Shown here piece by piece: positions 1-6,978 of a stretch of 16,362 nucleotides of DNA. The stretch is taken from the NCBI GenBank assembly GCA_030615655.1, contig JAUWYU010000017.1, positions 1 through 16,362 of the forward strand, written 5' to 3'. Position 1 is the first letter of the stretch, and each line of letters begins with the position of its first letter. The position numbers and the translations under genes are program-made. Under the pieces are notes generated by a model. It saw nothing but the letters and a program-made list of their open reading frames with translations. It was not told where the DNA came from and ran no database searches. Source of the stretch: Dehalococcoidia bacterium. Its GTDB lineage: Bacteria > Chloroflexota > Dehalococcoidia > Dehalococcoidales > RBG-16-60-22.

Positions 1-104
1 GGGTAAAGATAACGGTTAAGAGGACTTCCATATCGCTTCATTTTGCCTGTTTTTTGGCAGCTAGTCAACAGTAGTTGCCTGTAGCTGAGACTGAATGCAG
101 GTAT

Positions 105-120
105 CCCCTCAAATTAGGGG
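105..120. promoter_or_regulatory. CCCCT-N6-AGGGG inverted repeat, candidate operator
   Basis: The sequence CCCCTCAAATTAGGGG has five-base perfect arms around a six-base AT-rich centre, about 230 bases before the pilin start. Palindromes of this size and GC-arm/AT-centre layout are typical of dimeric helix-turn-helix regulators, including NarL/FixJ-type response regulators. No regulator gene is nearby, so the assignment is inference. Confidence 0.35.
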
Positions 121-292
121 TTTACCTCCATCAGAATTAGGTGAAAGTATTATCGTCATATAGTGTTTAAATGAATAGACTATAGTATCTGCAACGTTTT
201 TTACGAATACTGTGGTTGTTACGGTTTGTAGGACTTTTTTCCCATGCCGAAACGGGACTAATGACGCATTGAACTCTGTATTCATTATGCTA

Positions 293-330
293 AGCTGTAA
301 ATAACGGCAAAAGCTGCTGAATAACGCAAA
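293..330 (+). repeat. Tandem 19-nt direct repeat in the pilin leader
   Basis: Two directly abutting units, AGCTGTAAATAACGGCAAA (293-311) and AGCTGCTGAATAACGCAAA (312-330), align with only a few changes and one compensating indel. They end seven bases before the Shine-Dalgarno of the pilin gene. Nineteen bases is close to two helical turns, which would fit a pair of protein sites on DNA. Equally they may act in the mRNA leader or be a chance slippage duplication. Confidence 0.6.
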
Positions 331-336
331 AGTATT

Positions 337-344
337 GAGGAGGT
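337..344 (+). promoter_or_regulatory. Strong Shine-Dalgarno of the pilin gene
   Basis: GAGGAGGT lies seven bases before the ATG at 352. This near-perfect anti-16S match decides the start and fits a highly translated major pilin. Confidence 0.8.
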
Positions 345-351
345 ACCTTAA

Positions 352-717
352 ATGAAGAAGTTTTTCAAGAAATTTCGCTATGGAGAGAAGGGCTTCACCC
401 TGATTGAGCTCTTGGTGGTGGTTGCCATTCTCGGTGTCCTGGCGGCGGTAGCCGTACCTAATGTCGGTAAGTTCATCAACAGAGGTCAAACAGAAGCCGA
501 GTCAACCGAACGACATAATGTCCAGACGGCAACAATGGCCATGATGGCGGACTATCCCTCCGATAACATTAACGCGAACACTATACCGGCAGGTGGAGAT
601 GGCGGCATTATTACTATAGGTACACCCGTTACCGCCAACCTGTCAGCCTACATAACCGGGACATGTGCCTACTCATGGGTTGTAGCGGCTGACGGCACCG
701 TAACGGCAGCACCGTAA
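352..717 (+). CDS. Type IV pilin (prepilin)
   Basis: This is a 121-residue prepilin, the structural subunit of a type IV pilus or pseudopilus. The basic leader of 14 residues ends in Gly14, and the processed mature chain starts with FTLIELLVVVAILGVLAAVA, the class III signal peptide read by prepilin peptidase. Glu19 is the conserved Glu5 of the mature protein, needed for subunit registration. The hydrophobic helix (15-36) continues into an amphipathic segment with ERHNVQTATMAMMADYP, then a Thr/Ala/Gly-rich globular tail. The mature protein, 107 residues, is short for a major pilin. It has one cysteine (in GTCAYSW), so no C-terminal disulfide loop can form within a subunit. It faces the pilBCO-MN-T operon across a shared terminator, so it is probably the fibre assembled by that machine. 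It could instead be a pseudopilin, and no prepilin peptidase gene is in view. Confidence 0.9.
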   Translation: MKKFFKKFRYGEKGFTLIELLVVVAILGVLAAVAVPNVGKFINRGQTEAESTERHNVQTATMAMMADYPSDNINANTIPAGGDGGIITIGTPVTANLSAYITGTCAYSWVVAADGTVTAAP

Positions 718-770
718 CAGCTAACTAATATGAGTAAATAATCAAATTCCCATACGGGACTGAATTAGAA

Positions 771-817
771 AAGCCTATCGGCAATGAATACCCAGGGTCT
801 TGCCGGTAGGCTTTTTT
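771..817 (+). terminator. Intrinsic terminator, probably bidirectional
   Basis: AAGCCTATCGGCAA (771-784) pairs with TTGCCGGTAGGCTT (800-813), a 14-bp stem with a single G-T wobble, followed by a run of six T (812-817). The loop contains a small ACCC/GGGT pairing. On the minus strand the same stem is followed by TTTTCTAATT, so it can also end the pilus operon that converges from pilT. Confidence 0.9.
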
Positions 818-868
818 GTGTCCGATTATTTCAGGGATTGGTTAAGCAGGAGGACTATTGACGTCTTT

Positions 869-1981
869 TCAGGTAAGACGGGTGGTGAGGGCCGGGTCTG
901 AGTCTTTCTGCTGCCGGGTTCCATTTTCGCCGGTAAGCTTGGTTGTTTCTTCCCGGTCATTACAGAAAGCAAAGAGACTTTCGCGACTGATAGTACCGCT
1001 TTGATATAGCTTTACCAGTGACTGGTCGAGCAGCTCCATGCCCTGCTGCAAGTGCGTGCGAATGGTATTGGGCAGCTGGTAGGTCTTTCCTTCCCTGATA
1101 AGGTTTCTCACGGCCATGTTGGCCAGCATTACTTCAACGGCGGCTACCCTGCCTGAACCGTCAGCTCTGGGTACCAGTGTCTGACAGAGTATACCGAGAA
1201 GGAGTGATGCCAGCCGTGCCTGAGCCAGATGGCGCTCGTGGGGAGGGAACAAATTGGCTATTCTTTCTACGGCCTGCGAGGCGCTGGGGGCATGGCCGGT
1301 GGTCAGCACCAGATGCCCCGTTTCCGCCACGGTGATCGCCGCCGAGGCTGTATCCAGGTCTCTCATCTCACCGACAAGGATTACGTCCGGGTCCTGCCTT
1401 AGTATATGTCTCAGGGCCTCGGCGAAGGAGAGGGTATCATTCCCCAACTCTCGCTGAATGACAGTGCATTTCTTGTTTTCATAGGTATACTCAACGGGGT
1501 CTTCAATCGTTATCACAAGCCGGCTCTCGGTCTGGTTCAGATGTTCAATCATGGCTGCCAGGGTTGTGGATTTACCGCTGCCGGTAGGACCGCTGATTAC
1601 CACCAGTCCCCGTGGCTGGAGAATCAGATCCTTACAGGCCTTGGGCATTCCCAGGTCGTCAAGGCTGGGTATAGTAGCCGGCAGCAAGCGAATAGCGAGA
1701 ATGGTTGTCCCGCGCTGCTTGGCTGCGTTAAGCCGAACTCTGCCGACATCAGGAATAGAACGGCCAAAGTCGAGCTCAAGGCAGCGCTCAAAATCAGCCC
1801 TTTCCCGCTCTGTCGTTATCTGGTTTAAAGCTTCTTCTGCGTCCTCGGCGGTCAATGTTTGAAGGTCATCCGCAGGTATAAGCTGACCATCGATACGAAG
1901 TAATGGAGGCCGGGACACAACCATGTGCAAATCGGAGGCGCCCTTTGACTTGGCTAATTGAAGCAACGTGATGATATCCAT
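869..1981 (-). CDS. pilT: Type IV pilus retraction ATPase PilT
   Basis: A hexameric cytoplasmic ATPase of the secretion ATPase superfamily that powers pilus depolymerisation, twitching and DNA uptake. Over 370 residues it shows Walker A GPTGSGKSTT (131-140), the Asp box ITIEDPVEY (157-165), Walker B PDVILVGEMRD (198-208) and a His box TGHLVLTTGHAPSA (221-234). The sequence AVRNLIREGK (290-299) matches the AIRNLIRE signature that separates PilT from PilB, and there is no zinc-binding tetracysteine. The His box departs from the usual GTLHT. The last 30 or so residues are polar and low-complexity. The ATG overlaps the stop of the upstream pilMN gene (TAATG), with AAAGGGA (complement of 1989-1995) as ribosome-binding site, so translation is probably coupled. 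A retraction motor in the same operon argues for a dynamic pilus rather than a type II secretion system. Confidence 0.93.
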   Translation of the reverse strand: MDIITLLQLAKSKGASDLHMVVSRPPLLRIDGQLIPADDLQTLTAEDAEEALNQITTERERADFERCLELDFGRSIPDVGRVRLNAAKQRGTTILAIRLLPATIPSLDDLGMPKACKDLILQPRGLVVISGPTGSGKSTTLAAMIEHLNQTESRLVITIEDPVEYTYENKKCTVIQRELGNDTLSFAEALRHILRQDPDVILVGEMRDLDTASAAITVAETGHLVLTTGHAPSASQAVERIANLFPPHERHLAQARLASLLLGILCQTLVPRADGSGRVAAVEVMLANMAVRNLIREGKTYQLPNTIRTHLQQGMELLDQSLVKLYQSGTISRESLFAFCNDREETTKLTGENGTRQQKDSDPALTTRLT

Positions 1982-3450
1982 TATTCTGTCCCTTTCAACC
2001 TGAGGGATAAGTTGAAGTTCATCATACTAGTCTGATTGTCGCTACCGGCAACTCTACTGATACTGGAGATAGTAATTTCAGAGAACCTGTCGGTAGCATC
2101 CAGATTTCGAGCATATTCAAGAATCTCTACCTCGCTCAGCGACTGTCCTGTCAGATTTAAATGGCCACTGCCGTGACTAATGCTTCTCAGTTCCAGGTCG
2201 TCCACCAGGTTAGTTTGGGTCACTATCAGGTTATTGTTTATCTTAACGCACTCATTATCGACGCTATCAAAGGCGCCGATAAAGCTGCTACGGGTTGTTT
2301 CCATATTAGCTATTTCTGTTTCCATCGCCGCGATACTCTCCAGCAGTCCCTTTTTCTCTGTCTGTTTTTTCTCAATGATAAAGTTGGCAGCATCCAGCTT
2401 ACTGTGAACCGTGTCAATACTGGCGCCGACGTCCTGAATTGTCATTGTCAGCATAATAATTAGACCAATGGCAGCGGCAGATGCAGGTATTATCAATAAT
2501 CGGCTCAGGGAAATCGGCCTGGGCTGGTAGGTAACAGGTAAGGTATTTAAATTAGGCAGCAGAGGTCCGGCTTCTCTAGGTAACACTTTAAGGATAAGCC
2601 CGACATTTACCAGGTAGTGTGACGGGTCAAGCTGTTTCAGGCATTTTAATGGTGATGTAAGCGGCGATACCTGAAATCCCAATTCTTGAGCCAGGGATTC
2701 GTATAATTCTGGCTCATCAGCCAGTTCTCCGGAGACATACATACTAGCACCGAGTGGAATGGGCCTGTCCGGATTGTTGGAGTTATAGAACTGGGTAGTG
2801 CGCTTAATCTCATCCTTTACTATTGGCAGCTTATCTGTGAGCGATAGCATTTCCTGGGGAAAGGATACGGTACGGATAGGCTGGGGAACCCCATCGGATA
2901 TGATCACGACGTCGAACTCTCTTGTCTGGACATCAACAACTATGGCGGTTGCTTCCTTAACCAGTCTGGCCAGGGCTAGTGGTTTGAGGTCCATGAGATA
3001 CGGCTTTAATCCGACCTGATTTAATACGCTGAGCAGGGTATCAGCAATCTGGCGCGGTATGGCCACCATGAAAGCCTGCATACTACTTTCGGTGGTTGAG
3101 ATAATCTGCCATGAGATATATAACTGTTCGGGGGGTACCGGGAAAACTCTTTTTGCTTCTCTTAAAAAAGCTTCCTCCAGCATTGCCTTGGGTAATTGAG
3201 GCAGGACAGCCGGCCGGGATATACAGTGGAGTCCGCTCAGGCCAACAATGACCTTCTTCGTTTTTATCTTATTCGTTTTCAGGAGATGTTTAATCTTGGT
3301 GACGAGTTCAGTTTTTTCATCTTCAGTATTGATATCAGCCAAGCTTGTATCCAGCGGCATGTCAGCCAATTTGCATATCCGCTTGCCGCGGGTAACCATT
3401 AATCTGATACTGGTATCGTTAATATAGAGAGTAGTAATGTTTCTGGCCAT
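1981..3450 (-). CDS. PilM-PilN fusion protein, type IV pilus alignment complex
   Basis: This 489-residue protein joins two alignment subcomplex parts that are usually separate genes. Residues 1-285 resemble PilM, the actin-like cytoplasmic protein: an N-terminal strand LYINDTSIRLM, a middle LREAKRVFPVPPEQLYISWQI and a second-lobe strand AIVVDVQTREFDVVIISDG (169-187). Residues 296-312 (LLPNLNTLPVTYQPRPI) sit where the PilM-binding tail of PilN would lie. One membrane helix (about 316-338), a coiled coil (345-388) and a periplasmic-type PilN domain ending FSEITISSISRV...NFNLSLRL follow. The glycine loops that bind ATP in PilM (DIGSS, DIG) read INDTS and DVQTR, so nucleotide binding may be weakened. 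It starts two bases after the pilO stop, with GAGGGAG upstream, and overlaps pilT by one base. The PilM part is a confident call; the PilN part rests on topology and its C-terminal pattern. Confidence 0.8.
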   Translation of the reverse strand: MARNITTLYINDTSIRLMVTRGKRICKLADMPLDTSLADINTEDEKTELVTKIKHLLKTNKIKTKKVIVGLSGLHCISRPAVLPQLPKAMLEEAFLREAKRVFPVPPEQLYISWQIISTTESSMQAFMVAIPRQIADTLLSVLNQVGLKPYLMDLKPLALARLVKEATAIVVDVQTREFDVVIISDGVPQPIRTVSFPQEMLSLTDKLPIVKDEIKRTTQFYNSNNPDRPIPLGASMYVSGELADEPELYESLAQELGFQVSPLTSPLKCLKQLDPSHYLVNVGLILKVLPREAGPLLPNLNTLPVTYQPRPISLSRLLIIPASAAAIGLIIMLTMTIQDVGASIDTVHSKLDAANFIIEKKQTEKKGLLESIAAMETEIANMETTRSSFIGAFDSVDNECVKINNNLIVTQTNLVDDLELRSISHGSGHLNLTGQSLSEVEILEYARNLDATDRFSEITISSISRVAGSDNQTSMMNFNLSLRLKGTE

Positions 3451-3452
3451 AG

Positions 3453-4019
3453 TCAGGCTCCCTCATAGGAATAGATAATCATCTGAATATTAGCTGATGG
3501 CTGGTTTTCGCTAGACGTTTCCGGGATGGATATATTAATTGATTCGACAATACCGGTGGTAAAGTCGTTATTCAGGCTGATGATAAAATTAATAACGTCA
3601 GACAAGTCTCCCGTCACGGAGGCTGTAAGTGATATCGTAGAACAGCCAATAACTGTTAACATTTCTGGCTTTATCGTTGATGTGGAAAGACGCATTACCT
3701 CCAAACCGTGGTAATGAGCAATTGAGAAGAATTCGTCGGTAACATCCACACTCGCAATCGGCCAGCGCAGTTTGTCCTTAGCCTCAGCGAGCTCTATTAT
3801 GTTTTCATCCAATTGTTCCTGAAGCTCTTCCTGCTGTTGGCGCAACTGTGTAACCTGCAAATTGTTTAATCTCGTTTCAGTTATAACCAGTTCCTCATCC
3901 AGTCTGGTCTGTTCCTGGAGCTGCTGAGAACGAGTTAGGCCCAGACCAGCCAGGACAACAATAAAGACGCCTGCTGACAGGATTAACCAGCTTATTTTAC
4001 TTAGTTTCATCCTTTTCAT
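3453..4019 (-). CDS. pilO: PilO-like type IV pilus assembly protein
   Basis: A 188-residue bitopic membrane protein with a short basic cytoplasmic tail, one membrane helix (about 9-28), a glutamine/glutamate-rich coiled coil (33-84) and a C-terminal alpha/beta domain (90-188). That is the layout of PilO, which pairs with PilN through coiled coils and ferredoxin-like folds to link the platform with the fibre. Sequence identity to PilO is weak by eye, so the call rests on topology, length and position between pilC and pilMN. Unusually the gene precedes the PilMN gene; in most operons the order is M-N-O. An alternative start three codons in (second ATG of MKRM) is possible. A GspM-type assignment for a type II secretion system is the main alternative, less likely with PilT in the operon. 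Confidence 0.7.
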   Translation of the reverse strand: MKRMKLSKISWLILSAGVFIVVLAGLGLTRSQQLQEQTRLDEELVITETRLNNLQVTQLRQQQEELQEQLDENIIELAEAKDKLRWPIASVDVTDEFFSIAHYHGLEVMRLSTSTIKPEMLTVIGCSTISLTASVTGDLSDVINFIISLNNDFTTGIVESINISIPETSSENQPSANIQMIIYSYEGA

Positions 4020-4046
4020 GAGGATGCCCTATCGTCCTTTAAAGAA

Positions 4047-5255
4047 TTAGAATGCCTGACCGTAGATAGAATACATGGCTGAAACCATGGACAAGGCAAT
4101 CAGACCAACAACACCTGCTATAATCAGTGTCATAACCGGTTGAATCAAATTTATCAGAGATTTCGTCTTATCCTGGGCTTCAGATTCGTAGTTTTGGGCT
4201 ATGGCACTCAGAGAAGCATCAAGGTTACCGGTTTCCTCACCGACCTTGACCATCTGTACCATCATGGGTAGAAAGAGAGCGTTTTTAACCATCGGCTTGG
4301 ATAAACCTTCACCCTTAAGCATACCCTGCTGGACATCATAAAGTGCCCGTGCCATTACCCGGTTGTTACAACCCTGGATGACAAGGGGCATAATCTCGGT
4401 CAAAGGCAGGCCGGCCGAGAAGAGTAAAGAAATACTACGGCAGCAGCGTGAAAGCTCATTCAGATGCTTTACCCGTCCTATCTGAGGCAGGTGCAGTATA
4501 AGCATATCCAATTTATATCTGCCTTCCGCTGTCTTGATATACATGATGGCCAGAAAGCCAGCAACCATTAGTGCCAGCAAGATATAAAGAGCATAACTGC
4601 GAAGCATTACCGAGCCATCTATCATCATCTGGGTTAAGGTGGGTAACTTGGCACCAAGCGACCCGTACAGATTACTGAAAGCCGGCAGAACGAAAAACAC
4701 TAACACACCGACTACCACGACCGTTACGATGGCGGCAATAACGGGGTACACGAGGGCACTTTTAATACCTTTGCTGGTAGTAATTTCCTTCTCTATATAA
4801 TCGGCTACCTGCTTCAGCATCATCTCAAGAGCGCCGGTCTGCTCACCGATACTCAGTGACCGGCAACTCAATTGTGAAAAGACCTGCGGGTGCTTGCTCA
4901 GGGCTACGGAAAGCTGGTTGCCGCTGCGAAGGTCGGCGATGACATCATTGACTACTTGCTTCAAGGTTCGACTGGATATCTGTTCCTGTAACAAATCCAG
5001 AGCAGTTACAATATTTATGCCGGATTCCAGAAGCAGGGCTAGCTGACGGTAGAACAGTATTATTTCGGTTTGTTTTAACGGGAATAATTGTGACGTCAGT
5101 CTTCCCAGGCTCAGGAATGGAACGTGTGGCTTAAGGTTAATCAATCGGTAACCGGCATAGCTTAGCATTTCGGTAATTGCCTCTTCGCTAGTTGCCGATA
5201 ATTTGCCCTTGACTATTTCGCCGGATTCACTACAGGCTATGTATTGATAATTCAT
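4047..5255 (-). CDS. pilC: Type IV pilus inner membrane platform protein PilC (GspF family)
   Basis: Platform protein of 402 residues that sits in the membrane above the ATPase hexamer and transmits its rotation to the pilin. An N-terminal module (1-45, YQYIACSESGEIVKGKLSA) is followed by two T2SSF repeats (about 66-190 and 268-390). Each carries the family motif, GEQTGALEMML at 137-147 and GEETGNLDASL at 339-349. Membrane helices are predicted at about 168-192, 219-240 and 370-395. The length is normal for the family. It follows pilB by 68 bases, with GGAG ten bases before the ATG. The start fits the usual beginning of the family just before the first beta-strand. GspF of type II secretion is the same family, and context with PilT favours PilC. 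Confidence 0.93.
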   Translation of the reverse strand: MNYQYIACSESGEIVKGKLSATSEEAITEMLSYAGYRLINLKPHVPFLSLGRLTSQLFPLKQTEIILFYRQLALLLESGINIVTALDLLQEQISSRTLKQVVNDVIADLRSGNQLSVALSKHPQVFSQLSCRSLSIGEQTGALEMMLKQVADYIEKEITTSKGIKSALVYPVIAAIVTVVVVGVLVFFVLPAFSNLYGSLGAKLPTLTQMMIDGSVMLRSYALYILLALMVAGFLAIMYIKTAEGRYKLDMLILHLPQIGRVKHLNELSRCCRSISLLFSAGLPLTEIMPLVIQGCNNRVMARALYDVQQGMLKGEGLSKPMVKNALFLPMMVQMVKVGEETGNLDASLSAIAQNYESEAQDKTKSLINLIQPVMTLIIAGVVGLIALSMVSAMYSIYGQAF

Positions 5256-5323
5256 CTAGCCATTACTCCAGATATTTATCTCCAATCTTTTTGTTTAGTG
5301 TGGATTTTTTACTTCCGCCCTAC

Positions 5324-6832
5324 CTAGTAAGCATTGCGCAGGACTTCTGAGGGGGTGGTGATATTTTGTTTCACTTTTATCATTCCGTCTTTCAACAGGG
5401 TTATCATCCCCTCTTTTATTGCCTGACTTCTTAGCTTGGTGGATGTAGATCCCTTGACCAACAAAGTTTTAATCTCATCGCTGGTAGAAAATATCTCAAA
5501 GATGCCCGTCCGTCCACGGTAGCCGCTATTGGCGCATGAATTACAGCCACTGCCGTAGAGGAATTCACTTCGTTGTTCACCTATTTCCTGGTTGTAGACG
5601 ATGCTTTCCGCGGGGGAGACATTCGTCGGACGAGCACAGTTGGAACAAATAGTGCGTACCATACGCTGGGCGATTACGCCGATAAGCGCCGAGGATACCA
5701 GGAAAGGCTCCACACCGAGGTCAAGGAGACGGAGAACCACGCCCACGGCATCATTGGCATGGATTGAAGAGAGTACCAGATGCCCGGTGAGGGCCGACTG
5801 AATGGCAATATTGGCTGTTTCCGCATCACGTATCTCTCCGATGAGAATCACATCGGGGTCAAGGCGTAGTATGGACCTGAGGCCGCTGGCAAAAGTGAGA
5901 CCAGCACGAGGGTTTACCTGAATCTGGTTAATGTTGGAGAACCGGTACTCGACCGGGTCTTCTACGGTTATGATGTTACGCTCAACCTGGTCAAGAGAGT
6001 TGATCGAGGCATAAAGGGTGGTGGTTTTGCCGGCGCCGGTAGGACCGCTGACAAGTATGATGCCATAGGGCACTTTGAGCATTTTTTCATATGTCTGCAT
6101 GCTCTCGGGGAGGAATCCAAGCTCGGGCAGTGCCAGGGTCGCCCGGGACTTGTCCAGAAGCCTTAGCGTGGCCATCTCACCGTAAATCGTAGCTATGCAA
6201 CCTACCCTGATATCTATTAATCTTCCTTTTGTTTTGATGGAGAACTGGCCGTCTTGTGGGCGATGATGGTCAGCTATATTCATATTGGCGATAATCTTAA
6301 TCCTTGAGATAATCGGTGCTACCGTTATTAATGGCAGGGAGAATATATCGTGAAGCGTGCCGTCGATACGGTAGCGTACTCTCAGTTTATCTTCACCTGG
6401 TTGAAGGTGAATGTCAGACGCTCTGGCTTTCACCGCCTCATCGATAATGAGCGTCAGAGCCTGGGCAACCGGAGCCTCGGTAGCAGTGTCAATGACTAAT
6501 TGGTCAGCAATCTTATTCCCATCGGATAGTGTTATGCTGGAAATCTGTTTTTCTATCTCTTCATAAGCCTTGTAATTGAAATCGATAGCCTCCAGAATTT
6601 CTTCGGTAGCGGCTATCTCTGGCTCTATGCGCATTTGGCTCCAGCTGGCCAGGGCTTCAAGGGCGAGGATATCGGTCGGGTTTGCCATAGCCACGCGCAG
6701 GACATTGCCATCTACTGCCACGGGTATGGCCATGTACTTGCGGGCCATTGCCTCAGGAATTAGTTGCAGGGCTTCTGGCTCAGGAGTATTTTTCCGCAAA
6801 TAACTCCAGGCTTCTTCAATAGATTCCACCAT
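5324..6832 (-). CDS. pilB: Type IV pilus extension ATPase PilB
   Basis: A hexameric cytoplasmic ATPase driving pilus extension. The 502 residues comprise a T2SSE N-terminal domain (about 22-88, IPEAMARKYMAIPV...VAMANPTD), a linker, an N2 domain (ASDIHLQP at 138-145) and the RecA-like core. The core has Walker A GPTGAGKTTT (263-272), Asp box TVEDPVEY (289-296), Walker B PDVILIGEIRD (326-336) and His box TGHLVLSSIHANDA (349-362). Two cysteine pairs, Cys396/Cys399 and Cys430/Cys433, form the zinc knuckle that marks PilB/GspE and is absent from PilT. The protein is shorter at the N terminus than long PilB proteins and shows no clear MshEN c-di-GMP motif (RLGxxLxxxGxI...LxxxLxxQ). It is the first gene of the minus-strand operon, with GAGG ten bases before the ATG and a promoter directly upstream. 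Confidence 0.95.
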   Translation of the reverse strand: MVESIEEAWSYLRKNTPEPEALQLIPEAMARKYMAIPVAVDGNVLRVAMANPTDILALEALASWSQMRIEPEIAATEEILEAIDFNYKAYEEIEKQISSITLSDGNKIADQLVIDTATEAPVAQALTLIIDEAVKARASDIHLQPGEDKLRVRYRIDGTLHDIFSLPLITVAPIISRIKIIANMNIADHHRPQDGQFSIKTKGRLIDIRVGCIATIYGEMATLRLLDKSRATLALPELGFLPESMQTYEKMLKVPYGIILVSGPTGAGKTTTLYASINSLDQVERNIITVEDPVEYRFSNINQIQVNPRAGLTFASGLRSILRLDPDVILIGEIRDAETANIAIQSALTGHLVLSSIHANDAVGVVLRLLDLGVEPFLVSSALIGVIAQRMVRTICSNCARPTNVSPAESIVYNQEIGEQRSEFLYGSGCNSCANSGYRGRTGIFEIFSTSDEIKTLLVKGSTSTKLRSQAIKEGMITLLKDGMIKVKQNITTPSEVLRNAY

Positions 6833-6878
6833 ATTAGATGTGCCTCTATCTATAATATATTTATGCTTTACAAAACTT

Positions 6879-6907
6879 ATCTTATATGCCTTTCGTACCG
6901 TTTACAA
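6879..6907 (-). promoter_or_regulatory. Candidate sigma-70-type promoter of the pil operon
   Basis: On the minus strand TTGTAA (complement of 6902-6907), a 17-base spacer and TAAGAT (complement of 6879-6884) each match four of six consensus bases. The implied transcription start lies about 40 bases before the pilB ATG. The region is AT-rich, so other matches are possible. Confidence 0.45.
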
Positions 6908-6978
6908 TAGCTCTTTGGTCATAGGTAATTAGTGGGTGGTATTGTCGATTCCATGGGGCATATTTTATACTGTACCTC

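Larger units (their letters stand above)
1..351. other. Non-coding leader region upstream of the pilin gene
   Basis: No convincing gene is seen in this 351-base stretch. It holds an inverted repeat at 105-120, a CCG-AAA-CGG mini-hairpin near 247-255, an inverted TAATGA/TCATTA pair (259-264 and 282-287), and a tandem 19-nt repeat at 293-330. The pilin ribosome-binding site follows at 337-344. A minus-strand open frame crosses it, but it starts inside the pilin gene, has no ribosome-binding site I can see and no recognisable domain. The length and repeat content suggest a long regulated 5' region for the pilin, which is inference. I saw no match to the c-di-GMP riboswitches I know. Confidence 0.6.

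Noticed and set aside
293..345. c-di-GMP (GEMM) riboswitch, suggested by GGCAAA and ACGCAAA motifs in the pilin leader
   Set aside because: The two motifs belong to the 19-nt tandem repeat; the hairpins, loop and receptor of the riboswitch are not present.
109..489. Minus-strand 126-codon open frame across the pilin leader
   Set aside because: It starts inside the pilin gene, has no ribosome-binding site or recognisable domain, and overlaps the conserved prepilin N terminus.
858..1004. Plus-strand 48-codon frame with TTG start and a perfect AGGAGG at 848-853
   Set aside because: It lies just behind the terminator with no promoter and is antisense to the variable tail of pilT; the product is Arg/Ser-rich with no pattern. 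The Shine-Dalgarno match is probably chance.
1406..1828. Plus-strand 140-codon frame inside pilT
   Set aside because: Antisense shadow of the Walker region of pilT; no start signals or domain.
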